A stretch of DNA of 64,000 nucleotides, taken from contig RBKR01000001.1 of NCBI GenBank assembly GCA_004835665.1, forward strand, positions 2,418,001 to 2,482,000. The letters are read 5' to 3'. Under the pieces are notes generated by a model. It saw only the letters and a program-made list of their open reading frames with translations. It had not been told where the DNA came from and did no database searches. Shown here one piece after another: positions 32,889-43,062 of the stretch. Each line of letters starts with the position of its first letter. Position 1 is the stretch's first letter. Source of the stretch: Phoma sp. XZ068. Its lineage: Eukaryota > Ascomycota > Dothideomycetes > Pleosporales > Didymellaceae. The translations under genes and the position numbers were made by a program.

Positions 32889-34805
32889 ATGTCCGGCCTC
32901 GAAATCGCAGGTTTGGCCTTTGGTGTTGTGCCGGTCGTCGTTGAGATCCTGAAGTGTTACAGCACAGCCAAGCGTAGATTGGCGACTTTCTCACAACACG
33001 CAGAAGTTGCATGCGACATTCAGCTGAGGTTCCAGGTAGCAGCAGCGAACTTCAACAATGATTGCCGCCTTCTACTGCAGGCAACCATTGCCCACCCAAG
33101 CGAAGTCCCTGAAATGATGGACGATCCGACGCACAAGATCTGGCAGGCGCAAGGGAAGGATATCGAGCAGAGACTGCGAAGCTTGCTGCAACATGATTAC
33201 GAGCTATGCCAGAACATCGTGACGCGACTACGTGATATCCTCCGCGAAACACGAAACAGCCTAACCAAGCTCGAGAACGGCCTGGGTAACGAGAAACAAC
33301 CACAACACGAGGTCACAAGGAAGATCTGGCACGCTTTCAATACATCTCGCAAAGAGAACGAATATATCCGACAGCTTGATTCCTTGGACAAATGGAACAA
33401 GTCGCTGAGCAAGTTACGCAAGCAGAGGTGCAAGATTCAGAAGCGTCGCAATGTCCCTTCAGCCTGCATCGTTCGAAAAGCCATGCCAAAGAGCTACCAG
33501 CAGATCCGCGTCGCCTCGCAACAACTAGGAGAATCGATACACGACTCGTGGTCGTGCACAAACAATTCCCATAGTGGTCACCAAGCCAAGCTATCTCTTG
33601 ATGCCAAAAGCGGGCATGACAATGTGCAACTTGATGTTGTCGTCGCATGTCAACCAAAACTGGATCTCGCAATACAAAAGTATGCCAGAGTAGACCTGCC
33701 TCGCCGCCCGAAGCGATACATAAGAATCATGCCGCTAACAACGATGTACAGGCCATCCGCCGAAGTGCCAATATGGCTACAAATTCGGTCCGTTACATTA
33801 CTCACAACATACAGAGCACCAACGTCGCCTCTACCATCGCTAGCGAACGCACTTTGTTGTCAGATCGGAGATACACAGCAAGTTGAAACCCAAGTATGGC
33901 CAAGTAAAACCAAATCAAAAAAGAAAAGAGTCCGAATCAACGATCCTGAAGACAGCGTCAGGTGTGTTCGAACGCCCGCAACAAGCAACACAGAGACGAC
34001 ACAGGCACAATCCTTTGTCATGCTGGACCTGAAGACAACAAAAAGCGTATGCTGTCATGTAACGAGAGTGCGTTCGTCTACGAGAACATGTCAAGATGGT
34101 TGTGTGGGATTCCTCGAAGTTGCAAAGAGTCAGCCAGCTACGCGATTCATGTTCTACGATGCCAGCAAACTCGCAATCAACGACGTTTCTGCTTCGACCA
34201 GACGACAAGGAGCGATGCCCATCAAGAGACTCGTCCAACGCTTTCGAATACTGCAGCAGATCACACTTGCACACAAGTTAGCCGAGGCTGTTCTCCAATA
34301 TCATTCAACCTCCTGGTTGCCACAAGCGTGGACTCTCCAAGATGTGGCATATTTCACAGATACACTTCAAGCCGATGCAAGCGACATATCCGATGCACTG
34401 AACAGCCTACATCTGAGCAACCGCTTTCCAAACCACAACTCACTCACTACCGAGTCAAAGCAAGAATCGCTTGATCTAAAGCATACTTTTGGCATTCGTA
34501 ACCTCACCCTAGCTAAGCTCGGTGTTGCACTATTAGAGATCTGTGCTCAAAAAGATATGACGGGACCCGAGCTGGATGGTACACCCCGTGAGATCATTGA
34601 AGCGCGAAAGTTGCTTGATGAAAAGCCTCATTCCATAATGACCTTAGGTCATCAATATCTCGAGGTTGTGCGCAAATGTATCCATTGCGACTTCTCTTGC
34701 GACGATGACCTTCATGGTGAAGCATTACAGAATGCGGTGTACACCGAGGTTGTGTGTGCTTTACAGGATATGAAAACTCGATGGGAGAAGTTCTTCGGTA
34801 TATGA
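32889..34805 (+). CDS. DUF7580-like fungal protein with hydrophobic N-terminus
   Basis: Single exon, 638 residues. It resembles a large fungal family annotated as DUF7580, often found beside HET and NLR-type genes. The N-terminus MSGLEIAGLAFGVVPVVVEI followed by LKCYSTAKR is the characteristic hydrophobic start. Residues 60-190 are helical and charged. The C-terminal part is the best match: LAEAVLQYHSTSWLPQAWTL, NLTLAKLGVALLEICAQ, and a final block YLEVVRKCIHCDF with AVYTEVVCALQDM. The middle (about 210-400) is poorly conserved and Ser/Thr/Lys-rich. I chose the ATG at 32889, in the family's usual position, over the upstream alternatives. It is divergently paired with the APSES-ankyrin gene. 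Function unknown; family name is from memory. Confidence 0.7.
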   Translation: MSGLEIAGLAFGVVPVVVEILKCYSTAKRRLATFSQHAEVACDIQLRFQVAAANFNNDCRLLLQATIAHPSEVPEMMDDPTHKIWQAQGKDIEQRLRSLLQHDYELCQNIVTRLRDILRETRNSLTKLENGLGNEKQPQHEVTRKIWHAFNTSRKENEYIRQLDSLDKWNKSLSKLRKQRCKIQKRRNVPSACIVRKAMPKSYQQIRVASQQLGESIHDSWSCTNNSHSGHQAKLSLDAKSGHDNVQLDVVVACQPKLDLAIQKYARVDLPRRPKRYIRIMPLTTMYRPSAEVPIWLQIRSVTLLTTYRAPTSPLPSLANALCCQIGDTQQVETQVWPSKTKSKKKRVRINDPEDSVRCVRTPATSNTETTQAQSFVMLDLKTTKSVCCHVTRVRSSTRTCQDGCVGFLEVAKSQPATRFMFYDASKLAINDVSASTRRQGAMPIKRLVQRFRILQQITLAHKLAEAVLQYHSTSWLPQAWTLQDVAYFTDTLQADASDISDALNSLHLSNRFPNHNSLTTESKQESLDLKHTFGIRNLTLAKLGVALLEICAQKDMTGPELDGTPREIIEARKLLDEKPHSIMTLGHQYLEVVRKCIHCDFSCDDDLHGEALQNAVYTEVVCALQDMKTRWEKFFGI

Positions 34806-35867
34806 AGACTCCTAATTTGCATTGTTAACAACTGTTTTGACAACCAATGACACCTCCAGGCAGTCCAGGCGGGATTTTCCTCAACCATTGGCCTAGTATC
34901 GGTCGTTCACAAGATATATAGACCCCCGCCCCCTGTTTGGAGAATTTCTAGTTGCAGAAACTATACAGAATATAGTTAAGGCAAGAGATATAAGTACTTA
35001 GTGGTATCTAGTTATAGTTAAGGTTATCTAATCTAAACTGTACCTATAATTGTTTGGCTACTTGGAGTAGGAAAAAAGTCTATTTTCATTGAAGGTTCTA
35101 CTATAGCCCACATAAGCGTATAACTTAGATAGGCTCAAAGATAGCTAGACTCGTTCTGCACTCGGTTTCGGTCTGGGCATCTTCTTGAACATTCCTAGGG
35201 CTACATGATAGCTCCGGACGGGTCACGACGCTGCCGAGCTTTAGAACCCGAATCCGAGACTGTAGTGCACGAGTACCATGATGGCCATTAGGCCGGGTCT
35301 TGATCTTGCAACAACATCGCCAATAAAGATGACTTCTTATCTCATGCATTAGAATACTTGCAACGGCTTCCTATCCTTGTGGAGAGCTCTCAGTACTGAT
35401 GCTCCATCGACCAGCACGTGTTGAACCAGAGCCTGTCTGAAATTCCAAAAACTGCAACACGCAGCGGTCGTCGAGCTAACCAGCATCCAAGCATCTAGGC
35501 CGTTGCCAAGTCGAGCCTTGGGTGAAAGCAGGGCGAAAATCGACAAGTCTTAACACTATGGCATCGAAAATTTCCGAGATTACGTCGCTGATCTAGATGA
35601 AATTGCGTAAACCCATGCAGAGCATCCGCTGAATCGTAGCCGTCGCCGCGTAGATAAACACGGCATGCCACTCTTGTTATCGCTTCGACTTGGAGCCCAG
35701 AAGCATGTATTCCACTCCGTTCGACTACCGGCAGCAAAATCAACCTGGATATCCCGTACTAGAACGGACTGTATTCAGCAATATGGGAGTACATACAGGT
35801 AGCTCGACGGGGAGAAGAGACGGAGAGCAGCGCTTTTGGAGAGATTCAACCTCACATTTTTATCAGG
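34806..35867. other. Gene-free stretch with TA-rich block
   Basis: About 1.06 kb. The part at about 34920-35120 is TA-rich with repeated TAGTTATAGTTAAGGTTATC-like words, like the block at 29.2-29.6 kb. The rest has short frames without family match and the upstream region of the oxidase gene. Confidence 0.5.
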
Positions 35868-38010
35868 ATGGCACCGTCTCCTTTTTCGGTTTGCACAGCT
35901 GCTGCAGCACTTGCAACACACTTCGTTCGCTCGGAGCCCTTGCCCCGTCAACAAATCTCTTTTGATAGACCATTCGAAGTCGAAGCCGATGGGATTCAAA
36001 ACATCAACATCAAGTACAACAGCGACTTGATTGGAGAGCTTTCGATAACATATGGTGCATGTAATATCTCAGGCAAGCACCAAATAGCACATCACGTTGG
36101 AAACACTCATATTGGTGAGGGTTCGTATGCGAAGCGGCATGTGGGGTGGGACGGCAGCAGACCTACCAAATTCGTATGGAGAGCCCCGGCAGATATTGGA
36201 ACTGGATGTCTTCATGCCTTCATGGGCGAGGAGCTGGTTGGAAAGTCCGCACAATACAAGGTGAAGAGGAGGCAAATGAAAAAGAGAGCTACCTTTGCAG
36301 AAGTCTCAGACCCTATGGACCCTTGGTTCGATGGTGTTGAGTATCTGAAGCAAAAGAACTCAAATGAGACGTTTGTCGCTGCTACGAAAGAGAAGAAGTT
36401 CGGTATTCTTGGTGGTGGTATTTCAGGATTACTCACCGCTGTAAGTTCTCCATATGTAGCTCCCAATCGAACTTAGCCTTTGGACATGGCTGACGTCCTC
36501 CGAGCTCATCCTTGAGTCAGTAGGGATACACAACTGGAAGATCCTCGAGTCATCAGACCGATTGGGCGGATGTATGCACACTGCATACTTGAACAACACA
36601 AAGCCAGAAGACTACCAGTACCATGAGCTGGGGCCGATGCGTTTCCCATACAGCATCCATGATGCAGAGACCAACGAGACCTTTGCAATCCAAGACCAGA
36701 AGATGATCTTCCAGCTTGCTGACATACTGAACGAGATGAACAAGGACGAGGATCCAGCGCTACAAGTTAATTTCATTGACTGGATTCAAATAAGCGACAA
36801 CGCACCTGTGGCGACATCACACCGCCGCGAGGATGGAACGATTCCGGGGCGTATAGAGACAAGGTTGAACCCCGCGCTGCTCGACAACGCGAACCTGACT
36901 TATTCAAATACTACTGCTGTCTACGAGGCGATGGCTGCACTTGACGACTTCAAAGCTCTGACGCCAGAACGGGTACGCTTTTATGCAAAGAACATCTTCC
37001 GTGCCCACAAAGAGGCTGTCGAGCAGGGCATGCTTGACTTTAGCGAAGTCGAATACTTGCGCTACGCCATGGGGTACGATGCAAACATTACCGACCAAGT
37101 TACCTCCACAGCTGTGTCCTGGCCGATGTGGGAATTTGAGACCGTCTACTTCATGGCTAACAAGTGGCTCACCATTGACAAAGGAATAAGTCGGCTACCA
37201 GAAGCCTTCCGCCCGCTCGTCCAAAATCGAACCAGCTTCAACACCAAAGTCTTCGGGATCAAACATGACAAGGAGTCAAAATCACTGACCGTATCGTCGC
37301 GGCCTACCGGCAACAGCCCATGGACCACCAACATTACAACTGAGAACTTCGACTACGTCTTCAACTCCGTCCCCTTCAACCTGCTCCACTTTTGGGATTT
37401 GCCGCCCTACTCCTCCCTCATGAAGCGTGCTATCGAACGCACAGTCTTTGATGGTGCTGTCAAGGTTGCCATGCAATACAAAGAGCGCTTCTGGGAGCAT
37501 CTCGAGCACCCCATAATCGGTGGCTGCGGCCGTGTCGATGTCTACGGCATCGGACAGATTTGCTACCCTAGCTATAAGATCAACAGCACTGGCCCCGGTA
37601 CCATGCTTACTTCTTACATCTCCTCTTCTGACGCCGTTGTTGCATGCTCGATGCCTGATAAGGAACACATCGCTTACATTCAGCGCGCAATGGTCGAAAT
37701 CCAAGGTCCCATTGCAGATGAGATGTGGACGAGCAACTATTCGCGTCACTGTTGGGAGCAGGACGAGCATCATGCAGGAAGCTGGGCAGTACCGATTGTG
37801 CCGCAGCAGCAGCTCTATCTGCCTGCGTTCTGGCAGACGGAGTTCAACACTGTGTTTATTGGCGAACATACATCATACACGCATTCGTGGGTGTTCAGTG
37901 CGCTAGAGAGCGCGGTGAGGGGAAGTGTGCAGATGTTGCTCGACATTGGTCTCGTTGATGAAGCGAAGGAAGTAAATAAGCGCTGGATGGCAAGGTGGAT
38001 CAACCTTTGA
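35868..38010 (+). CDS. Secreted flavin-containing amine oxidase (L-amino-acid oxidase-like)
   Basis: Predicted FAD oxidase that deaminates L-amino acids or amines with release of H2O2 and ammonia. Exons 35868-36440 and 36505-38010 give 692 residues. An N-terminal signal peptide (MAPSPFSVCTAAAALATHFV) suggests secretion, supported by many N-x-S/T sites (for example NNTK, NETF, NLTY, NTTA, NRTS). The FAD motif spans the intron: KFGILGGGISGLLTA joined to LILESVGIHNWKILESSDRLGG-type sequence with the second-strand Glu. Later motifs are YHELGPMRFPYS and, at the C-terminus, NTVFIGEHTSYTHSWVFSAL, the usual FAD-proximal end. The intron 36441-36504 was set so that this Rossmann fold is continuous; reading through gives stops. 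It is followed 645 bases on by a glutathione S-transferase, a plausible but unproven link to peroxide stress. Confidence 0.88.
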
Positions 38011-38654
38011 GGACGCGCTGTATGAACTGATGAAAGAATTACCGAGCCCCGATTTCGATCCTCAACGCCGGCAATGGGTATTTTTTCTAGGTTCTTGCAG
38101 ACATTAAATGTTATCGCAGGAATTGCTACAAGGCGACCATATACTGCAAGTGCGGACATCCCCGTGGCCAATTGACGTTAAAACATATCGTGATAGAGCA
38201 TCTCACAAGATCTGGAAGCATTTCCGGTCAATCGAAGAGCCCCTCGCAAGCCTTCACCTTGTTTGTATTACTTGTCATGGGAAGCTCCTTACCGAATCCT
38301 ACGAACTTCAAGTATGCTGTGACTCTGGTTGTTCTCTAAATACCTTATCGTGTGTGCTGCACAACATTTTTCAAATCTTACTAGTGAGGACGGAAGCCTC
38401 TCCGCACCCATTAGCGACTACTTGTTCCAATGTAGTCGTCGGGATGACGTCTGGCGTGTATTTTGTCGAGTATTAAGTACTCAACCCCGCATACCTACCT
38501 AGGTACTGAGCGAGATTTAGTTGAGGCTCATACTCATTCTGGAAGTAACAATTCCGCCGGCCATCAAACTCGCACCCAAATATTCATATAGCCTCACACC
38601 ACCACATTTCTACTACACGTGGACTTGCCTACTCCGACAAGAAACAACCACAAC
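38011..38654. other. Intergenic region
   Basis: About 645 bases between the oxidase and the glutathione S-transferase. Nothing recognisable. Confidence 0.4.
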
Positions 38655-39332
38655 ATGTCTTCAGAACCTCTCACCCTAATCTCAGCCACCCCCTCCCCCT
38701 ACGCACGCATGAACCGCATCGCCCTGCAATTAAAAAACATCCCATTCACCCTCCAAAACGAAATCCCATGGGAATCAAAAACGCAAACGCCAAAACACAA
38801 CCCCCTGGAAAAACTCCCCATTCTAGTCTTCCCAAACACCGACACCACACCCCCCGTCTACGAAAGCGCTCACATCCAGAACTACATTGTTGAGAAATAC
38901 GCTGACAGAGGCCCGAAATTGATTCCGGGGGATCTAACTGCGAGTTTGTTGGCGAGGCAGATTGTGGTGCTGGGTGTGGGCTGCATGGATGCGATGGTGT
39001 TGAGTCGGTGGGAGGGGAGGAGGGAGAAGGGACAGCAGAGTCAGAAGTGGATTGATCGGCAGAGTAGGAAGGTTGATGGAGCGATGCGGGCGTTTAATGA
39101 GTACGTGGAGGCTGCGGAGAAGGAAGGGAGGGAGTTTGTTGTCGGGAGTGAGCTGACGATTGCGGATATTGCGATTATGTGTACGGTAGGGTTTATTGAT
39201 TTCGGGGAGGTGGTTCCTGGGTGGAGAGAGCAGTATCCGGTGCTGGAGAAGTACTTTGATCGCTTGGATGAGCAGAAGGAGTTTGCGGAAACGAGGCCGG
39301 TAATGTTTGATCTTACGGAGCAAGTTGTGTAG
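38655..39332 (+). CDS. Glutathione S-transferase
   Basis: Cytosolic enzyme joining glutathione to electrophiles. Single exon, 225 residues, the normal length. The thioredoxin-like half has the catalytic-region turn ISATPSPYARMNRIALQLKN, the cis-Pro in LEKLPILVF, and the glutathione-binding ESAHIQNYIVEKY. The helical half includes the conserved folding motif FVVGSELTIADIAIMCTVGF (N-capping Ser/Thr and Asp). The ATG at 38655 opens the thioredoxin fold; the longer frame lacks another ATG upstream. Codon choice differs between halves, with the first half unusually poor in G on this strand. Class is uncertain; it resembles bacterial-type or Ure2-like fungal GSTs. Confidence 0.88.
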   Translation: MSSEPLTLISATPSPYARMNRIALQLKNIPFTLQNEIPWESKTQTPKHNPLEKLPILVFPNTDTTPPVYESAHIQNYIVEKYADRGPKLIPGDLTASLLARQIVVLGVGCMDAMVLSRWEGRREKGQQSQKWIDRQSRKVDGAMRAFNEYVEAAEKEGREFVVGSELTIADIAIMCTVGFIDFGEVVPGWREQYPVLEKYFDRLDEQKEFAETRPVMFDLTEQVV

Positions 39333-39474
39333 ATGCAGGATTGCAGATAGCATGCATGGCATAATCGTAGCATAGTTCAAAGACCTATTATGTTTACGCA
39401 CAACGTATTGACAACCATATATCCGTCAGTTTATACCTCCGCATGTCAGTATCAGAATCAATCAGCACAACACC

Positions 39475-39879
39475 ATGTCTAAATCCACCCACAACTCCGT
39501 AAGCTACGAGACATGGAAGCAAATCGACGACCGTCTCACCTTCCGTGTTAGCAACATGTTCCGCACCATTGGCGTCCTCACAATGTGCCACTTCGGCCCA
39601 CCATCTCCCCACAACCCAGCTGTGTATGATCTCGCCGCCATGGTGAGGGAACTCGAAAGCTATGGTATCCGCGGGTATGAACGCATAAAGTCGTGGATGG
39701 TTTGGAATCTCGAGACGGCCCGGTTGGTCTTTGAATGCTTTCCTACGATGAAGGTGCAGGACATGCGTGATGGTTGGAATTGGATGGTGCGGGAGGGAGG
39801 TGAGTTTAGAGATCTTGCGGGGGCTCTTTATGAGTTGCTTGCTGAGGATCAGGGGTTTGTGTCTAAGGAAGACGAGTAA
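39475..39879 (+). CDS. Small hypothetical protein, tandem paralogue A
   Basis: 134 residues, single exon, no signal peptide or membrane segment. Family not recognised. It aligns with the next gene (40235-40606): LTFRVSNMFRTIGVLTM, then LAAMVRELESYGIRGYERIK, SWMVWNLETARLVFE and FRDLAGALYELLAED. The shared pattern supports that both are translated. Predicted mostly helical, with many Trp and Tyr. It starts 142 bases after the glutathione S-transferase stop on the same strand. Confidence 0.65.
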   Translation: MSKSTHNSVSYETWKQIDDRLTFRVSNMFRTIGVLTMCHFGPPSPHNPAVYDLAAMVRELESYGIRGYERIKSWMVWNLETARLVFECFPTMKVQDMRDGWNWMVREGGEFRDLAGALYELLAEDQGFVSKEDE

Positions 39880-40234
39880 GTAAGACAAGCCTCTTGTCTC
39901 TGTTCCTGATATTTGCCAGGTTTGAGTAGCTGGCTCCTACCAAAGGCCTTGATAATGGTACTATCGAATAGCCAAGACTCAGTGTATTGAATATAAGACA
40001 ATAAATGTTGATCACTGACTACAATACACACTCTCCCAACTGCCTTCACAATGCCTCCGTGCCTAACTCAAAACCACACTATACCTTCAAACCCAACCAC
40101 ACTGTTCATCCCCCAGCACAAAATCTCCCACACAATGAGCACACCTCTATCAACCACCTCACAGCCTTGTAATCCCACAGCTACTCATCACCAACGCTTT
40201 CCCTACTCAACCGTACTCGCCACTTAAACCCATA
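39880..40234. other. Spacer between paralogues
   Basis: About 355 bases, CA-rich near the second start. It would hold the promoter of paralogue B. No other feature. Confidence 0.4.
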
Positions 40235-40606
40235 ATGTCGAACAACGCCTACGCCTACAAAACCCGCACCGCCATCCACCGCGGTCTCTCCTTCCCCTCT
40301 TCCCACCTCTTCCACGCCATCGAGGGCCTCACCACACACAACAACACCGCAGTCCTACGCCTAACAGCGATGCTAGACGAGCTTGAAGACTACGGTATCA
40401 CAGGGTACTGGTGGTTAAAAGCGTGGATGAATTACCATAGTGATGCTGTTCTGGCTGCTTGGCGGGCTGGAGTGAAGACGTGCGACGGGTGGCTATTGGA
40501 GAAAGATAGGCGGTTTGGAGATGCGATGAGGGCGTATTACGACGTTGCAATTGAGCGGGAGGGGGATGTACGGAGGGGGAGGAGGAGGGGTGTTGTTATG
40601 GATTAA
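40235..40606 (+). CDS. Small hypothetical protein, tandem paralogue B
   Basis: 123 residues, single exon. Related to paralogue A over most of its length: LSFPSSHLFHAIEGLTT, LTAMLDELEDYGITGYWWLK, AWMNYHSDAVLAAWRAG and FGDAMRAYYDV. The C-terminus becomes basic (VRRGRRRGVVMD). No cysteine pairs, signal peptide or known motif; probably intracellular. Function unknown. Confidence 0.65.
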   Translation: MSNNAYAYKTRTAIHRGLSFPSSHLFHAIEGLTTHNNTAVLRLTAMLDELEDYGITGYWWLKAWMNYHSDAVLAAWRAGVKTCDGWLLEKDRRFGDAMRAYYDVAIEREGDVRRGRRRGVVMD

Positions 40607-40784
40607 CTACAGAGTGTGAAAGGAAGGCATAGACGGAGAGACGTGGTAAATGTAAGATATGAATATTTGAATTTGAATTGCAGGATTGCGTACGGTGGTA
40701 CCGTTTGAACGCCCGACGCCTGAGGAAATAATTACGTTTGTGAGATATGAAATCGTGCGCTTGTAAGCGAAATATAACACCCGT

Positions 40785-41844
40785 CTAGTGACCACCTGTA
40801 GTCGGCAGACCGAGATACACCTTGAAAGAATCGTAGATCAACCACTGGAATGCGGTCAAAGTGCCGATCATGAAGATACGTGTGGGAAGGCCGTTCCAGA
40901 GACCGCGGAAACCAATGTTGCCGTAGATTCTGGAGATGGCTTGGCCAGCGCCCTCGCCGGCCTTGCGGTCGCTGTTGAGTTTGGAGACCATGACGTCTGC
41001 GTGGTGTTAGTACATGTCTTGGAGTTTTGTTGTGAGGAAGTGGAGACGTACCGGCTGGATGCGAGACAACCGCACACCCGATACCCGCGATGTAACCACC
41101 CAAGAAGGACACTCCGGTCTGCTGGAGCCCATTGAGCGATTCTTTTGGCTTGCCGATGAACTTGTAGATCTGCGAGACTGTCTCTTCGAATGTCGCGAAT
41201 TTGACCATGGTGTATGGGATCTGCCTCGCCCACAGCGGGTACAGACCCTTGTACAGTCCGCCCACGCCCTCTTCCCTCACAATCTTACTCCACCCCTCCC
41301 TCAATGTGTTTGCATACGGCGGTATCGTAGTCTGCATGCGGACCTTGATAGCCTCGAGAGGGCACAGCGCGATATCGGCGAGGAATTCAGCGGAGGCAGA
41401 GGCGGCGAGGAAGACGAAAGTCTTGGGGGCACCCGGCGCAAGCTTCTCTCCGTAGAGGTACTTGAAGACCTCGTAGAACCCGTACTTTCCGGCACCCTGG
41501 AACGAGTAGCCGACGAAAGTGGGCGACCAGCCGAAGAAGACACCGCGCAGGCCTTCTTTCGAGTAGATCATCTTCCAGGCTTCGGCGTTGGACTTGTAGA
41601 GCTTGGCGTCTACCTGGCGACGACATTTTACCTGAAGTTATGTTAGCATTGGACTCTGCGTAGATACGCAGAAGGACAAGCGCATGCTGCGGGGCGTATT
41701 TCTACTCACCAGATCAAGAGGAGTGACCATGGTATGCGTGGGTCCACACGCAATGATACCACCAATTGTGCATGCTGCAAAGTAGTTCCCCGAGTACAGC
41801 TCAATCTTCCTCTGGGGCTTCAACGCGCTGAGTTTGTCCGCCAT
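40785..41844 (-). CDS. mir1: Mitochondrial phosphate carrier (Mir1/PiC)
   Basis: Inner-membrane carrier importing phosphate for ATP synthesis. Exons 41844-41710, 41631-41052 and 40996-40785 give 308 residues, the usual length. Three mitochondrial-carrier repeats are seen with signatures TPLDLVKCR, CPLEAIKVR and HPADVMVSK. Family-specific text includes GYSFQGAGKYGFYEVFKYLY, LWARQIPYTMVKFATFEETV and FQWLIYDSFKVYLGLPTTGG. The first intron splits the first signature between Leu and Val. It is on the opposite strand from the two small paralogues and converges on them with 178 bases between. Confidence 0.95.
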
Positions 41845-43062
41845 TGTGTTGTGTTTGAAGCTTCAATTGCTTGTCGTTCAAATGTGGCTGGCCTGCTTGG
41901 TGATGATGTCGCGTGCTGCTACCGGCGCGCCGCAAAGTCGCACAAAGAGAAAAGCAAGAAATGAAACTTGGGGTATCAAAAAAGCTGTTTCTATTGAAAA
42001 GGTGAGATGGCAGAGGAGTGCAGGTATATATCCAGTCCACAATGACGCTGGTTGCAAAAGCGAATCCTGACCGTCCGTGAGTTCCGTTGCAGCAGTGACG
42101 TCGTTAGGTTGGGGTCACCCGCGCTAGTGCTGACACCAAGCTTGATTGGCAGCGATAAGCACCTAACCCCGGCAGCTTCGGATCGCAGTGGGTATGACAT
42201 CTGTTGAGCCTCTTAATCCATTGTTTGGTGCTCTGGAATGTGCAAGGCTCGGCCGAGTATAAGAGCGAGGTGTTAAATGTCTCTGATAGCCGAGAAGGTC
42301 ACTGCAAGTCAGCTCTCGCACACATAATTACGAAAGTGGAAAAAGGCTGGTAAAAGAAAAACACCATTCAAGGTGCATCTCAATTCTATCTATGCTCTTA
42401 CCCTATACCGCCAAATCTTCTCACCAAATCAGCACATAGAGAAGAAACACCAATGCCCCAAGATCCCAGACCAAATCGTGAACTATAATGTGCTCGACTT
42501 TTGCGCCGTTCAATCACCTTTGTGAGATACTTGCCAGAGGTAGCAATATCACAGTAAGGATGACCGCACATGTATCGTCCAACCCATAACAATACATTGA
42601 TTCGTCCATCTGGCGTGTCAACCGACCGACCGACCAGCCATAATGATAGACCACAGGCATGTAGAAATGCAACAAACAAGCCGTGGTACAGAGACGCCGA
42701 CTCGAGAAGTAAGGTACAAGAAGATTGATGTGAAACGCCTGCTGAACCCCAAACCATGCGCATGCAGATGTAGCGAGCGACGGTGACGAATGTGTTCGAG
42801 CGCCGATGTCGTCCAAGAGAAGAGAGCATGCACGTCGTGAGGTAATGAGACACAAGGCAGGCCAGCTCCCTTCTCTCCAACACGTAGGAGGTCGTATACA
42901 AAGGAGATGAGATGATAATTTTATGCCGCTTTATCCGCTCGCTCGGGAAGAGATGACGAAACGATAGACAAGAAGGATGCAATGCTGCCAAGAGCACGCT
43001 GGAGAGGCTGCGAGCAGCCGCAAAGAGACTATCCGGAGAGGAGCTTATCTCTGTAGGAGAAG
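41845..43062. other. Intergenic region
   Basis: About 1.2 kb: promoter of the phosphate carrier, and probably a long 3' untranslated region of the Pumilio gene. A 199-codon minus-strand frame at 42398-42997 has no family-like character and is not called. Confidence 0.5.

Noticed and set aside
38934..39401. 155-codon minus-strand frame opposite the glutathione S-transferase
   Set aside because: His/Leu/Pro/Arg-rich shadow translation; the GST on the plus strand is clearly conserved.
42398..42997. 199-codon minus-strand frame
   Set aside because: No recognisable domain, and it lies in the probable 3' region of the Pumilio gene; several overlapping frames are equally open.
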